The position numbers and the translations under genes are program-made. The notes beneath the pieces are model-generated. The model was not told where the DNA came from and did no database searches. It saw nothing but the letters and a program-made list of their open reading frames with translations. Shown piece after piece: positions 29,034-37,761 of a stretch of DNA of 64,000 nt (position 1 is the stretch's first letter; the number at the start of each line of letters is the position of its first letter). Source of the stretch: an uncultured Clostridia bacterium (lineage in GTDB: Bacteria > Bacillota > Clostridia > Oscillospirales > Ruminococcaceae); NCBI GenBank assembly GCA_947584375.1, contig CANPWL010000001.1, forward strand, positions 62,001 through 126,000. Reading direction: 5' to 3'.

Positions 29034-29216
29034 CTATTCAGCTGTCTTGTATGCGTCAATCATTTTTTTAACCATCTGTCCGCCTATTGAACCAGCCTGA
29101 CGAGATGTTAAATCACCGTTGTAACCCTGCTTGAGGTTTACACCAACTTCGTTTGCAGCCTCCATCTTAAACTTTTCAAGATTCTGTCTGCCTTGCTCAG
29201 TAGTAATACCCTTCAT
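29034..29216 (-). CDS. Alpha/beta-type small acid-soluble spore protein
   Basis: A 60-residue DNA-binding protein that coats and protects DNA in the dormant spore. It has the family's conserved blocks: ANEVGVNLKQGYNGDLTSRQ and AGSIGGQMVKKMI. The germination-protease site is in the KMEAANE segment. AAGGAG precedes the ATG. It is monocistronic with its own terminator. Presence of this gene indicates a spore-former or a lineage that recently was; the promoter would be expected to be sigma-G type, but I could not assign boxes convincingly. Confidence 0.95.
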   Translation of the reverse strand: MKGITTEQGRQNLEKFKMEAANEVGVNLKQGYNGDLTSRQAGSIGGQMVKKMIDAYKTAE

Positions 29217-29554
29217 TTCAATTCACTCCTTTTCAAGTATTTGAGTTTGCCTTATTATTATTTCTCTCTTTTTCATCAATATAAGAGGTAATATTTAATA
29301 AAACAATAAAATAAATGAAAAACATATTTTTTATTCTTTTTATTTAATTTATGCAAATTTAATATAAAATATTATGTTTATTGAAATAAAAATTAAAAGC
29401 TTACTTCAAACTATCCCAACTCACATAGTTAACACTTAAAATGTAATCTGAATATAATAACCTTTATAAAGAAGAAATATATGTATCAAAAAGCGCTATT
29501 GTTTTTTTGAATAGATTGCTATTTTCTACAAATATTACTTAAGAGGTGATTCAG
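29217..29554. other. Intergenic region upstream of the spore protein and small conserved gene
   Basis: About 340 very AT-rich bases serving as divergent upstream region for the spore protein gene and the small plus-strand gene. Apart from the promoter at 29429-29458 I see nothing specific. Confidence 0.5.
29429..29458 (+). promoter_or_regulatory. Possible promoter for the small gene at 29555
   Basis: TTAACA (29429-29434), 18 bp, TATAAT (29453-29458), about 95 bases before the start. Confidence 0.4.
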
Positions 29555-29779
29555 TTGCATTACAATAACTTACAGGATTTAATCTATAATAGCAGCAGCA
29601 GCAGAAAATACTTTCTCTCTCTGCCTGTTCCAATGCAAATCGCTTTGCATGAACGTAATGATTTTATTCACACATCTGAAAGCTTGCACGCACATGCTGA
29701 TGCAATTGAAAAATACAATCATGCTATTGAAAACAGTGAAGCATTTGATTTTATTTTAAAAAAGAAATTTTTCCTATAA
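29555..29779 (+). CDS. Small conserved hypothetical protein with a YFLSLP...IHTSESLHAHA pattern
   Basis: A 74-residue soluble protein starting at TTG 29555, five bases after AAGAGGTGA; a GTG at 29546 is part of that site. The arrangement YFLSLPVPMQIALHERNDFIHTSESL, with a helix of alternating Ala/His, resembles a family of small uncharacterised proteins common in gut Clostridia, in which SLP is followed by a short helix and an I-x-S motif. Function unknown. It stands alone between the spore protein and rnr. Confidence 0.65.
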   Translation: MHYNNLQDLIYNSSSSRKYFLSLPVPMQIALHERNDFIHTSESLHAHADAIEKYNHAIENSEAFDFILKKKFFL

Positions 29780-29919
29780 AAGATACTTTTCTTTTTTGCA
29801 TAATCATTTCACTTTTTTTGCTTTAGTAATTTCAACATATAATAATCCCGCTTGGCAATTAATTTTGTCAGGCGTTTTATATTTGCTAATAATTAAAAAT
29901 ATTCCTAAAATAAACACAA

Positions 29920-32067
29920 TTATTGTAATATTTCAAAATCAACCTTGCCTGAACTTATATTTGTGTTTACGACCTTCACCGAAATAGTATCCCCAACCAT
30001 AAAGCTCTGACCTGTCAAACGATTTATCAGCGTCATTGAACCGTCAAAATCGTAGTCGCCCTCAGGAAGTGATTCCACCCTTACCAAACCTTCGCAAGTG
30101 TTTTGAAGTTCAACATAAAACCCAAAATCCATAACTGATGTAATTAAGCCGTCAAAAGATTCTCCTATATGGGTACTCAGATATTCTGCTTTATAACAGC
30201 CCTCGCAATCTCGTTCTACCGACATTGCAACGAGTTCCTGCTTGGTTGACTGATCTGCTGATGCATAAGAAAATTTATTGTATTTAGCCTTTATTGACGA
30301 CAGGTTAGGATTTTCCAGGTACTCACTCATAATCCTGTGAATAGTCAAATCGGGATAGCGTCTTATAGGAGACGTAAAATGAGCATAATCATCAAGAACT
30401 AGACCAAAGTGTCCTATTGGCTCTACTGAATACCTCGCTTTTGCCATACTTCTCAAAACCAAATTGTTCACAACAACAGATTTAGGCTTGCCTTTAGTTT
30501 TTATAAGTATATCATTCAAAAATTCTGCGGTAACCTTCCCGTTTGAGTTAAAAGAAACATTAAGCTTTTTAAGCCCGTCAAACAGATTATTGATTTTATC
30601 TTCAATAGGATCTTCATGTATACGATAAACAAACGGCAGATTATTTTCCTTCCCGAATTTTGCCGCACATTCATTCGCCGCAAGCATAAAATCCTCAATG
30701 ATCTCCTCGCTTATACCTCTTATTCTTCCCTCTACTCCAATACATTTATCATTCTCGCTTATAATTAGCTTGCTTTCACTGGTTTCCAGATTCGGACACC
30801 CACGTGCCTTTTTGTTTCTGTCCAACAGTTTGAAAAGCTCAAGCATAACGGGGATAGTATCGACAACCTCAGAATACTTATTCTTAATATCATCTTCTGC
30901 CTCACCTGAAATTAATTTGTTTATTTCAGAATATACGCCTTTTACTCTAGATCGAATAACCGATTTTAAAAACTTATAGCTTTTTGTGATACCGTTTTTA
31001 TCTATATTCATAATACACGAAAAAGCTAATCTGTCAGTGTTAGGGTTAAGAGAGCAAATCCCGTTTGAAAGTTCCTTAGGCAGCATGGGGACTACCCTAT
31101 TTGCATAATACACGCTTGTCCCTCTATTGAACGCCTCGTTATCAAGCTCAGACTTAGGCTTTACATAATGAGATACATCCGCAATATGAACGCCCAGTTC
31201 AAAACCATTTTCAGTTCTGACAACTGATATTGCATCGTCAATATCCTTTGTATCAGCACCGTCAATAGTGAATATAGTCATATTTCTTAAATCAATACGG
31301 TTTTTAAGTTCAGCCTTGATTTTACTTTCATCAGAAACATTCTTTGCCTCGCTTATAACCTCATCGGGAAAAACAGGAGTTATACCGTTTAGCTCGAGAA
31401 TACTCAATGCACAGGACGAAGCGTTAAGCGAACTACCAAAGTTAGAAACGAGTTCACATTTATGTTCGCTATGGCTTTTGCCTCTCTTAGTAATTAAAGC
31501 TAAAACCTTATCATTTTCTTTATATTTTATTCCAAGCGGATTGCCAAACTCAATTGCATACTTAAATATTGAATCGGGCTGTACCATATATTTACCGTTT
31601 TCAAAAACTATATTTCCGATAAATCGAGGAATACTCTCCTCCTCAATTTCCATTATCACGCCCTCTTCATGAGTTCCGTTTCCCCTGAAAGTTCTCACGG
31701 ACACGATATCTCCGGGCATTGCACCTAAAAGATGCTTTCCTGATATAAAAATCTCTTCATTGGTTTTGCAGTCCCTGACAAATCCATATGTTCTGTTTAA
31801 TCTGACAACTTCGCATTTTATAAGATTTACTTTTTCCGGCAAAGTAAATCCGTCTGATACCTTACTGATCTTTCTTTGCTTTTTCAACGTCTTCAGACAG
31901 ATTGAGAAATGCTGAAAATTAAAGTTTTTATCCCTACATATTTTCATCAGCTTACTGTATGAAACAGGATCTTTGCTTTCCTTCAGCACACGAATAATTT
32001 TAGCGGAACATTCCCTATTGAATTTTTCGATTTCAGAACGCTTTGATTTATGTTTTTTCTTCGACAT
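29920..32067 (-). CDS. rnr: Ribonuclease R
   Basis: 3'-5' exoribonuclease that degrades structured RNA. The 715-residue protein has a basic N-terminus with a winged-helix-like segment (SYSKLMKICRDK), cold-shock domains (VRLNRTYGFVRD), the RNB catalytic domain with TIDGADTKDIDDAISV (the Asp cluster) and HIADVSHYV, and a C-terminal S1 domain (FDGLITSVMDFGFYVEL). AGGTGA precedes the ATG. It lies downstream of secG, the usual Firmicute neighbour, but a terminator sits between them. No smpB follows in this window. Confidence 0.95.
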   Translation of the reverse strand: MSKKKHKSKRSEIEKFNRECSAKIIRVLKESKDPVSYSKLMKICRDKNFNFQHFSICLKTLKKQRKISKVSDGFTLPEKVNLIKCEVVRLNRTYGFVRDCKTNEEIFISGKHLLGAMPGDIVSVRTFRGNGTHEEGVIMEIEEESIPRFIGNIVFENGKYMVQPDSIFKYAIEFGNPLGIKYKENDKVLALITKRGKSHSEHKCELVSNFGSSLNASSCALSILELNGITPVFPDEVISEAKNVSDESKIKAELKNRIDLRNMTIFTIDGADTKDIDDAISVVRTENGFELGVHIADVSHYVKPKSELDNEAFNRGTSVYYANRVVPMLPKELSNGICSLNPNTDRLAFSCIMNIDKNGITKSYKFLKSVIRSRVKGVYSEINKLISGEAEDDIKNKYSEVVDTIPVMLELFKLLDRNKKARGCPNLETSESKLIISENDKCIGVEGRIRGISEEIIEDFMLAANECAAKFGKENNLPFVYRIHEDPIEDKINNLFDGLKKLNVSFNSNGKVTAEFLNDILIKTKGKPKSVVVNNLVLRSMAKARYSVEPIGHFGLVLDDYAHFTSPIRRYPDLTIHRIMSEYLENPNLSSIKAKYNKFSYASADQSTKQELVAMSVERDCEGCYKAEYLSTHIGESFDGLITSVMDFGFYVELQNTCEGLVRVESLPEGDYDFDGSMTLINRLTGQSFMVGDTISVKVVNTNISSGKVDFEILQ

Positions 32068-32156
32068 ACTTTCACCTAATTATATTTATCTTAGCTTATG
32101 TCTTTTAATTATTTTTTACTTTATTCTTATGTTGTATACAATTTACTCTGTATATG

Positions 32157-32190
32157 AAAAAGCCCTGCGTAATTTTATTACGCAGGGTAA
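32157..32190 (-). terminator. Intrinsic terminator after secG
   Basis: A perfect 10-bp stem CCCTGCGTAA/TTACGCAGGG (32163-32187) is followed on the minus strand by CTTTTTC. Confidence 0.85.
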
Positions 32191-32201
32191 AACTTTCTCT
32201 G

Positions 32202-32456
32202 TTAATTATAACGATAAGTAATAAAATTAACAACCAATGTTACCACAAAAAAGATAACCGTGCAAACTCTTGTAAGCTTTGACAGCTTTGCGTCACGAGT
32301 GTTTCCCATATTCCCCGAATAAAAGGAATCATTTTGACCTCCGCCTATTGCAGATGTCATTCCCTGATCCTTATTGTTCTGAACAAGAACTACAAGAATG
32401 ATTAATATACTCGAGATTAACAGTAAAACACCGCTAATAATTTCAACTTTAGTCAT
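32202..32456 (-). CDS. secG: Preprotein translocase subunit SecG
   Basis: An 84-residue membrane protein that assists the SecYEG channel. Two hydrophobic helices flank a Gly/Asn-rich loop (GMTSAIGGGQNDSFYSG), the family pattern. The ATG at 32454-32456 follows GGAGG by 8 bases; a longer frame to 32471 would include that site. It has its own promoter and terminator, immediately before rnr. Confidence 0.93.
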   Translation of the reverse strand: MTKVEIISGVLLLISSILIILVVLVQNNKDQGMTSAIGGGQNDSFYSGNMGNTRDAKLSKLTRVCTVIFFVVTLVVNFITYRYN

Positions 32457-32488
32457 AGCTATTTCCTCCAATGAAAGTCAATGCAATA

Positions 32489-32517
32489 AGTATAGCACAA
32501 AAAAATCCAAATTTCAA
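32489..32517 (-). promoter_or_regulatory. Promoter for secG
   Basis: Minus-strand TTGAAA (32512-32517), 17 bp, TATACT (32489-32494), about 30 bases before the start. Confidence 0.65.
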
Positions 32518-32526
32518 GTCCTTTTT

Positions 32527-32573
32527 TAAAAAAATTCGCAGTAAGTATGCGCCATTGCATAAAACTGCGAATA
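32527..32573 (-). terminator. Intrinsic terminator of the small lipoprotein gene
   Basis: Minus-strand ATTCGCAGT/ACTGCGAAT is a perfect 9-bp outer stem with an inner ATGC/GCAT stem, followed by a T run. The loop contains TGCGCCATTGCA (plus strand), also found at 33095-33106. Confidence 0.75.
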
Positions 32574-32619
32574 ATAAAGGGTTATTGGGTTTGTATGGAT
32601 AAACCAAACACTTTTTGTC

Positions 32620-32892
32620 TTAGCTTACAACGTCTGAAACAGCGTCAGAGGCACCGTCCATAGCGTCGTTAACACCTTCTTTAACATCGTCGCCTAAATC
32701 ATCTGCGTCCTTTTCAACATCATTTGTTGTAGAGTTATCAGTGTTATCTGTCTCTCTTTCAGTTGTTGAAGTTTCAGTAGTTGTTGTATCATTGCTTGAG
32801 GCTTTATCATTATTATTCTTATCATTGCCACAGCCAGCAAACATCATAGCACAAACTACAAGACTTAAACTCATTGCAATAAGCTTTTTCAT
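32620..32892 (-). CDS. Small low-complexity lipoprotein
   Basis: About 90 residues starting at ATG 32892 with GGAGG upstream. A lipoprotein signal (MKKLIAMSLSLVVCAMMFAGC) is cleaved before the Cys, leaving a short mature chain rich in Thr, Ser, Asn and Asp (TTTTETSTTERETD) ending in an amphipathic Asp/Val helix (DGASDAVSDVVS). No enzymatic domain. Such proteins are frequent in Clostridia as envelope spacers, but the role is unknown. It is monocistronic. Confidence 0.8.
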   Translation of the reverse strand: MKKLIAMSLSLVVCAMMFAGCGNDKNNNDKASSNDTTTTETSTTERETDNTDNSTTNDVEKDADDLGDDVKEGVNDAMDGASDAVSDVVS

Positions 32893-33221
32893 AATAATCC
32901 TCCATTCCTTATTGGATTTTATGCCGATACTCATGCTGTTATCAATAAACAAAAGCATTTAGTTTAATCGGCACTAATCCTGCGTAAAAATAAAATTTCA
33001 CGCTATGACCATATTTAATTATTACAACAGCAAACCTTAATACTTTAATAAGCTATAAATCTAAAATTAATCAAGACTGCCGTTTTTTCAGCTTTGCGCC
33101 ATTGCAAAGCCTTTAAAGCCCTTTGAGGAACTTGTTCATATTATTGCACATTTTTTATTTATTATTCAAAAACGTAGATTTTTTAATTTATATATGGTAT
33201 TATTAATTAAAAAGATGATTT
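32893..33221. other. Intergenic region between the small lipoprotein and lnt
   Basis: About 330 AT-rich bases. The only structure is a 7-bp hairpin GCTTTGC/GCAAAGC at 33091-33110 with loop GCCATT, which repeats the 12-mer TGCGCCATTGCA from the terminator at 32548-32559. Confidence 0.5.
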
Positions 33222-34793
33222 TCAAACCTTATTTAAAAACTTATAATTATATTTTTGCTTTATCATTTTATTTATTCCTGCTAGAAATATTATCAGCGAT
33301 ATATACCAAAAAAGTTCCCCTGTCATCGTATAGAAAGTACGCTTTGAAACAAGCCTGACATCTGAAATGATTTTTCCGCTTTTGATGCTTGTTATTGATT
33401 TTTTTACTGTTCCGTACGGCGTTATTACCGCTGATATACCGCAATTCGCTGCTCTTAAAACATATCTTCCGTTTTCAATCGCCATAAGCATTGAGTGTCT
33501 GAAATGTTGTTCTCTTGCTGAGGTGTTTTCAAACCAAGAGTCATTTGTAGAAACCAAAATGACTTCACCACCGTTTTTAACCTGCTTTCTGGGGATCGAA
33601 GAGTATATAGATTCAATACAAACAACCGATGCCATTTTACCCAGTGATGTGTTGATCGCATAATTATCTTTGCCGGATACGAGAGTTTGTTTGTTAAAGA
33701 GTATCTTTTCAAACGGAATATATTCCCCGAACGGTACAAGCCGCTGCTTATAATATGATAAAATATCATCTGATTTCGGATCTATATATGAAAGAGCGTT
33801 ATACCTCTTGTCGTTATACATATCATAATAAAAGCTTCCTGTTGCAATAAGCGTGTTGGTTCTCTTTGAAATGCTTTTAAGATATGACGCAGCAGAGCTC
33901 TCGTTTATATTTTCACACACTGCTGTTTCTGGCATAACTACCAAATCAATATTGTCAAGTTCAACACTTCTTAATATTTCATCATATTCTAAGAAAACCT
34001 TATTCTTTGAAACATTCCACTTCTCAGCGCCCATTATTGAACCCTGTGCAACAAGTACGCTTATATTTTTGTCATCTCTTATATTATCTGTTTTGATTTC
34101 ACAACTCAGCTTTACCATTCCATATCCAAATACGGTCAAATATATAAACACTGCTGATATAAACGAAGTAAAGGCTTTCTTGTTATATGAAAAAGACTTT
34201 ATCCCAACTGCAATAAGTGCATTTATTGATACAATTATTATTCCTGTAAATCTTCCTCCAAACAAAGAGGCGATCTGCATAATTGGTGCAAAGCTAATAC
34301 AAGACAGTTCTATTCTTGACCATGGAAACGAAACGAATGGAATAATTTCCATAAGATATTCCCCGAACACAAAAAGAAAAGCAAATGAAAAAGAATCATG
34401 TATTCTTCCCTTTGTTATCTTTTGAAACGCCGACATCACTAAAACAAGAATAATTGAGGCAAATCCTGACATCAACAAAATTACTAAAATAGAGACGGCT
34501 ATACTTACTGCTTTAGGCGTTTTTATCAGATCGGTAATTTTTATAAAAAAGCTGAAATTTATTATGTTGTACAAATACGCAAAGGCAGTGATTTTTTTAA
34601 TATAAACCGAAAAACTATGCTCGTTGATAACGCTTATGCACAAAGGAACAAGACCGACAAAGCACAGCAGCGGAATATCAAGACAGGTTTGTAAAAGTCC
34701 CATTATTACTGCTGAAATGCACGGTAAGTATACTCTTTTTAATAATATTTTTATCTTTTTTAATTTACTTTCCATATCAATTATTTTTAACAT
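33222..34793 (-). CDS. lnt: Apolipoprotein N-acyltransferase
   Basis: Adds a third acyl chain to the N-terminal Cys of lipoproteins in the membrane. The 523-residue protein has about six to eight N-terminal membrane spans, an extracytoplasmic nitrilase-type domain and a final C-terminal span. The triad is visible: Glu289 (MPETAV), Lys349 (YYKQRLVPFGEYIPFE, with Glu357) and Cys392 (VVCIES; the residue after Cys is Ile where many Lnt have Tyr). Lnt is standard in Gram-negatives and actinobacteria but not in most Firmicutes. There is no clear ribosome site, so the start (34793 or the Met at 34775) is uncertain. Confidence 0.9.
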   Translation of the reverse strand: MLKIIDMESKLKKIKILLKRVYLPCISAVIMGLLQTCLDIPLLCFVGLVPLCISVINEHSFSVYIKKITAFAYLYNIINFSFFIKITDLIKTPKAVSIAVSILVILLMSGFASIILVLVMSAFQKITKGRIHDSFSFAFLFVFGEYLMEIIPFVSFPWSRIELSCISFAPIMQIASLFGGRFTGIIIVSINALIAVGIKSFSYNKKAFTSFISAVFIYLTVFGYGMVKLSCEIKTDNIRDDKNISVLVAQGSIMGAEKWNVSKNKVFLEYDEILRSVELDNIDLVVMPETAVCENINESSAASYLKSISKRTNTLIATGSFYYDMYNDKRYNALSYIDPKSDDILSYYKQRLVPFGEYIPFEKILFNKQTLVSGKDNYAINTSLGKMASVVCIESIYSSIPRKQVKNGGEVILVSTNDSWFENTSAREQHFRHSMLMAIENGRYVLRAANCGISAVITPYGTVKKSITSIKSGKIISDVRLVSKRTFYTMTGELFWYISLIIFLAGINKMIKQKYNYKFLNKV

Positions 34794-34898
34794 AACGAAA
34801 TAAAATATTTATTATGATAAAAAATTACTTATAATATTATAGTCCTGTCACATAAGCTTTTAAATTTAAGCCATATATTCAAAAGGAATGATATAAAT

Positions 34899-35594
34899 AT
34901 GAAAGAAAAGCCCGAAAATATGTCGAGCGAAAAAACCGGACGCATTAAAACTCATGAATTATTTTTAACAGGCGGACTTCTTGCCATAGTCGGCGGTTTT
35001 TTAGACGCTTATACATACATCTTAAGAGGCGGAGTATTTGCAAACGCACAAACGGGAAATGTAGTTCTCCTGGCAATCAACATTGCAAAAGGAGCTTTTT
35101 ATCAGGCGGGCTTTCATATAATCCCTATTCTTGCGTTTGCACTTGGAGTTTATATAACGGAAATCATAAAAACAAAATTTACAAAAGTAGCGTTTATAAA
35201 ATGGGAGAATTTTGTTATACTAATTGAAATAGTACTTTTGTTTACAGTAGGATTTATACCAAAAGACGTGCCGCCGGGAATAGTAAATGTTACCGTATCA
35301 TTTATATGTTCAATACAAGTAAACAGTTTCAGAAAAATAACGGGGCTGCCTTATGCATCAACAATGTGTACCGGAAATATAAGAAACTGTTTTGAAAACC
35401 TTTATAAATATACACATCAAAAAAATATACAAGCTCTTTTAAGCTGCATCAAATATATAGGTATAATTTTGTTATTTATTTTAGGCGCTTTTATCGGAGC
35501 TTTGTTATCAAAAAATATAGGCTGTCATTGTATTTGGTTCTGTGATATAATACTTATAACGGTTTTTTTGATTTTCGTCATAAGACAGGATTAA
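34899..35594 (+). CDS. YoaK/DUF1275 family membrane protein
   Basis: A 231-residue polytopic membrane protein with about six spans. GGLLAIVGGFLDAYTYI followed by FANAQTGNVVLL is the characteristic DUF1275 N-terminal signature, and PYASTMCTGNIRNC its second conserved block. Transport is suspected for the family but no substrate is established. The N-terminal ~20 residues are polar and cytoplasmic. AAAGGAATG precedes the ATG weakly. It is followed after 26 bases by cca on the same strand. Confidence 0.85.
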   Translation: MKEKPENMSSEKTGRIKTHELFLTGGLLAIVGGFLDAYTYILRGGVFANAQTGNVVLLAINIAKGAFYQAGFHIIPILAFALGVYITEIIKTKFTKVAFIKWENFVILIEIVLLFTVGFIPKDVPPGIVNVTVSFICSIQVNSFRKITGLPYASTMCTGNIRNCFENLYKYTHQKNIQALLSCIKYIGIILLFILGAFIGALLSKNIGCHCIWFCDIILITVFLIFVIRQD

Positions 35595-35620
35595 AATATA
35601 TAAAACAAAGAGGCTGAAAA

Positions 35621-36979
35621 ATGGGAATTGAAATCAAAATAATATCAGATATAAAAATCAATGTTCCCTTTCCTGCACAAAAAGCCATTGATATCCTTGA
35701 GTCAAACGGCTTTGAAGCATATTGTGTAGGAGGCTGTGTGCGTGATTCTCTGTTGGGAAACGATCCTGCCGACTGGGATATATGTACAAGCTGTAAACCC
35801 GACAAGATTAAAAATTTGTTCTCCAATTACAATACAATAGATACAGGTTTAAAACACGGCACTGTCACAGTTATAATTGACGGTATGCACATAGAAATTA
35901 CAACTTACAGAAAAGACGTAAGCTATTTAAACCATCGTCATCCTCAAAGTGTTGAATATGTTACAAGTCTTAAAGACGACCTTTCAAGGCGTGATTTTAC
36001 AATCAACTCGCTTGCCTTTAACAAAAAAGTAGGACTTGTAGATATTTTCGGAGGTTTAAATGATATAAAACAAAGGTCAATTAAATGCGTTGGGGATCCT
36101 TATATACGATTTGAAGAGGATGCCCTCAGAATACTTCGTGCAGTAAGATTTGCATCAACTCTTGGATTTTATATCGATCATAACACAAAACTTGCCTTGT
36201 TTGAACAAATAAAGCTGCTTGACTTTATTTCTTACGAACGAATACGTGATGAACTTTTAAAGCTTCTTTCAGGTAAAAATGTATTATCTGTCCTTCTTGA
36301 ATACAAAGAAGTTATATTTTATATAATTCCTGAGATTTATAAATGTGATTTAACGCCGCAAAACACTCCGCACCATTGCTATAATGTTTATGAACATATA
36401 GCACATTCGGTTTCAAATATAGAACCTTCACCTCGTCTGCGCATGATTATGCTTCTTCATGATATAGGAAAACCAGACACCTTGAAAACCGATGAACACG
36501 GAATATCTCATTTTAAAACACATCAATCTGTCGGTGAAAAAATGGCGGAAAGGATATTAACTCGTCTTAAATTTTCAAATAAAGATACTAAATATATCTG
36601 CGCTCTTATATCTCAGCATGATAACAGATTCCCTGCCGAAGATAAATCGGTGAAAAAATTTTTATCAAAATACGGCAAAACTTTTTTCAGAGACTATATT
36701 AAAGTAAGAACAGCAGATATATTAGCTCAATCAAATTATATGAGAGAGGAAAAGCTGCGTGTTATTTCCAATATAAAGTCTATCGGTGAAAAAATTATAA
36801 ATTCAGATTTTCCCCTTACTTTGAAAGAACTTGATATTAACGGAAATGATCTTATAGAAATCGGTTTTTCAGGTAACAGAATAGGCAAAATCCTTAATGA
36901 AATGCTGAATCTTGTAATAGACGGTAAGCTGCAAAACAATAAAGGTGATCTTGAGAATTTTGCACAAAAAAGACTTTAA
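35621..36979 (+). CDS. cca: CCA tRNA nucleotidyltransferase with HD domain
   Basis: Adds or repairs the 3' CCA of tRNAs. The 452-residue class II enzyme begins with the nucleotidyltransferase core GGCVRDSLLG followed by DWDICTS (the catalytic Asp pair), then RRDFTINSLAF, the base-discriminating EDALRILRAVRFA helix, and a C-terminal HD domain with LLHDIGKP. AGAGG precedes the ATG. The two tRNA genes in this window already encode CCA, so repair is probably a major role. Confidence 0.93.
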   Translation: MGIEIKIISDIKINVPFPAQKAIDILESNGFEAYCVGGCVRDSLLGNDPADWDICTSCKPDKIKNLFSNYNTIDTGLKHGTVTVIIDGMHIEITTYRKDVSYLNHRHPQSVEYVTSLKDDLSRRDFTINSLAFNKKVGLVDIFGGLNDIKQRSIKCVGDPYIRFEEDALRILRAVRFASTLGFYIDHNTKLALFEQIKLLDFISYERIRDELLKLLSGKNVLSVLLEYKEVIFYIIPEIYKCDLTPQNTPHHCYNVYEHIAHSVSNIEPSPRLRMIMLLHDIGKPDTLKTDEHGISHFKTHQSVGEKMAERILTRLKFSNKDTKYICALISQHDNRFPAEDKSVKKFLSKYGKTFFRDYIKVRTADILAQSNYMREEKLRVISNIKSIGEKIINSDFPLTLKELDINGNDLIEIGFSGNRIGKILNEMLNLVIDGKLQNNKGDLENFAQKRL

Positions 36980-37081
36980 GTTCTTTTTATGTTTAAATCT
37001 CTTTTAACTGCCAACACTTAATTCGTAAACTGTCGGGTAATACCGATTGTTAAATAAAACTTAATCCTAGGAGGAATAATT

Positions 37082-37633
37082 ATGAGCGATTCAAAAAAGT
37101 TAAAAGGAACAAAAACAGAAGCAAATTTATTTGCCGCATTTGCAGGAGAATCTCAAGCATACACAAAATACAATTACTATGCGAAAAAAGCTAAAACCGA
37201 CGGTTATGTTCAAATCGGAAAGCTTTTTGAAGAAACTGCAAACAACGAAAAAGCACACGCTAAAATCTGGTTCAAACTGATAAATGAAGGCACTATGCCT
37301 CACACAACCAAAAACCTTACAGACGCTGCCGCAGGTGAGAATTATGAATGGACTGATATGTATGCAGGATTTGCTAAAACAGCTAAAGAAGAAGGTTTTG
37401 ACCAAATTGCTTTCTTATTTGAAAAAGTAGCAGAAATTGAAAAGACTCATGAAGAAAGATTCAGAAAGCTTCTTGCAAATATAGAAGGCGACTGCGTTTT
37501 TTCTAAAGACGGCGATGTTATCTGGGAGTGTTCTAATTGCGGACATATAGTGGTAGGCAAAAAAGCTCCTGAAATTTGCCCCGTTTGCGCACATCCGAAA
37601 TCATACTTTGAAGTAAAAGCAGAGAATTATTAA
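37082..37633 (+). CDS. rbr: Rubrerythrin
   Basis: Peroxide-reducing di-iron protein of anaerobes. The 183-residue protein has an N-terminal four-helix domain with two E-x-x-H-type iron motifs (NNEKAHAK and EIEKTHEER) and a C-terminal rubredoxin-like knuckle pair (CSNCGHI and CPVCAHP). A strong AGGAGG precedes the ATG. It is monocistronic and shares a bidirectional terminator with the deacetylase. This supports a strictly anaerobic host. Confidence 0.95.
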   Translation: MSDSKKLKGTKTEANLFAAFAGESQAYTKYNYYAKKAKTDGYVQIGKLFEETANNEKAHAKIWFKLINEGTMPHTTKNLTDAAAGENYEWTDMYAGFAKTAKEEGFDQIAFLFEKVAEIEKTHEERFRKLLANIEGDCVFSKDGDVIWECSNCGHIVVGKKAPEICPVCAHPKSYFEVKAENY

Positions 37634-37730
37634 TAACTTTTAAAAAAGACTGATCGATGTAAATTAAAACGCAATCATACTTTTATATGAGAATATGTTT
37701 TCATAATTAATAATGTTATGATAATTTATT

Positions 37731-37760
37731 AAAAGGGCAGGATTTTCATCCTGCCCTTTA
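37731..37760. terminator. Bidirectional terminator between rubrerythrin and the polysaccharide deacetylase
   Basis: A perfect stem AAAGGGCAGGA/TCCTGCCCTTT is flanked by A and T runs. Confidence 0.88.
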
Positions 37761-37761
37761 A

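Noticed and set aside
29217-29330. Sigma-G promoter for the spore protein gene
   Set aside because: Expected for this family, but the AT-rich upstream sequence offers several poor matches and none with both boxes at proper spacing.
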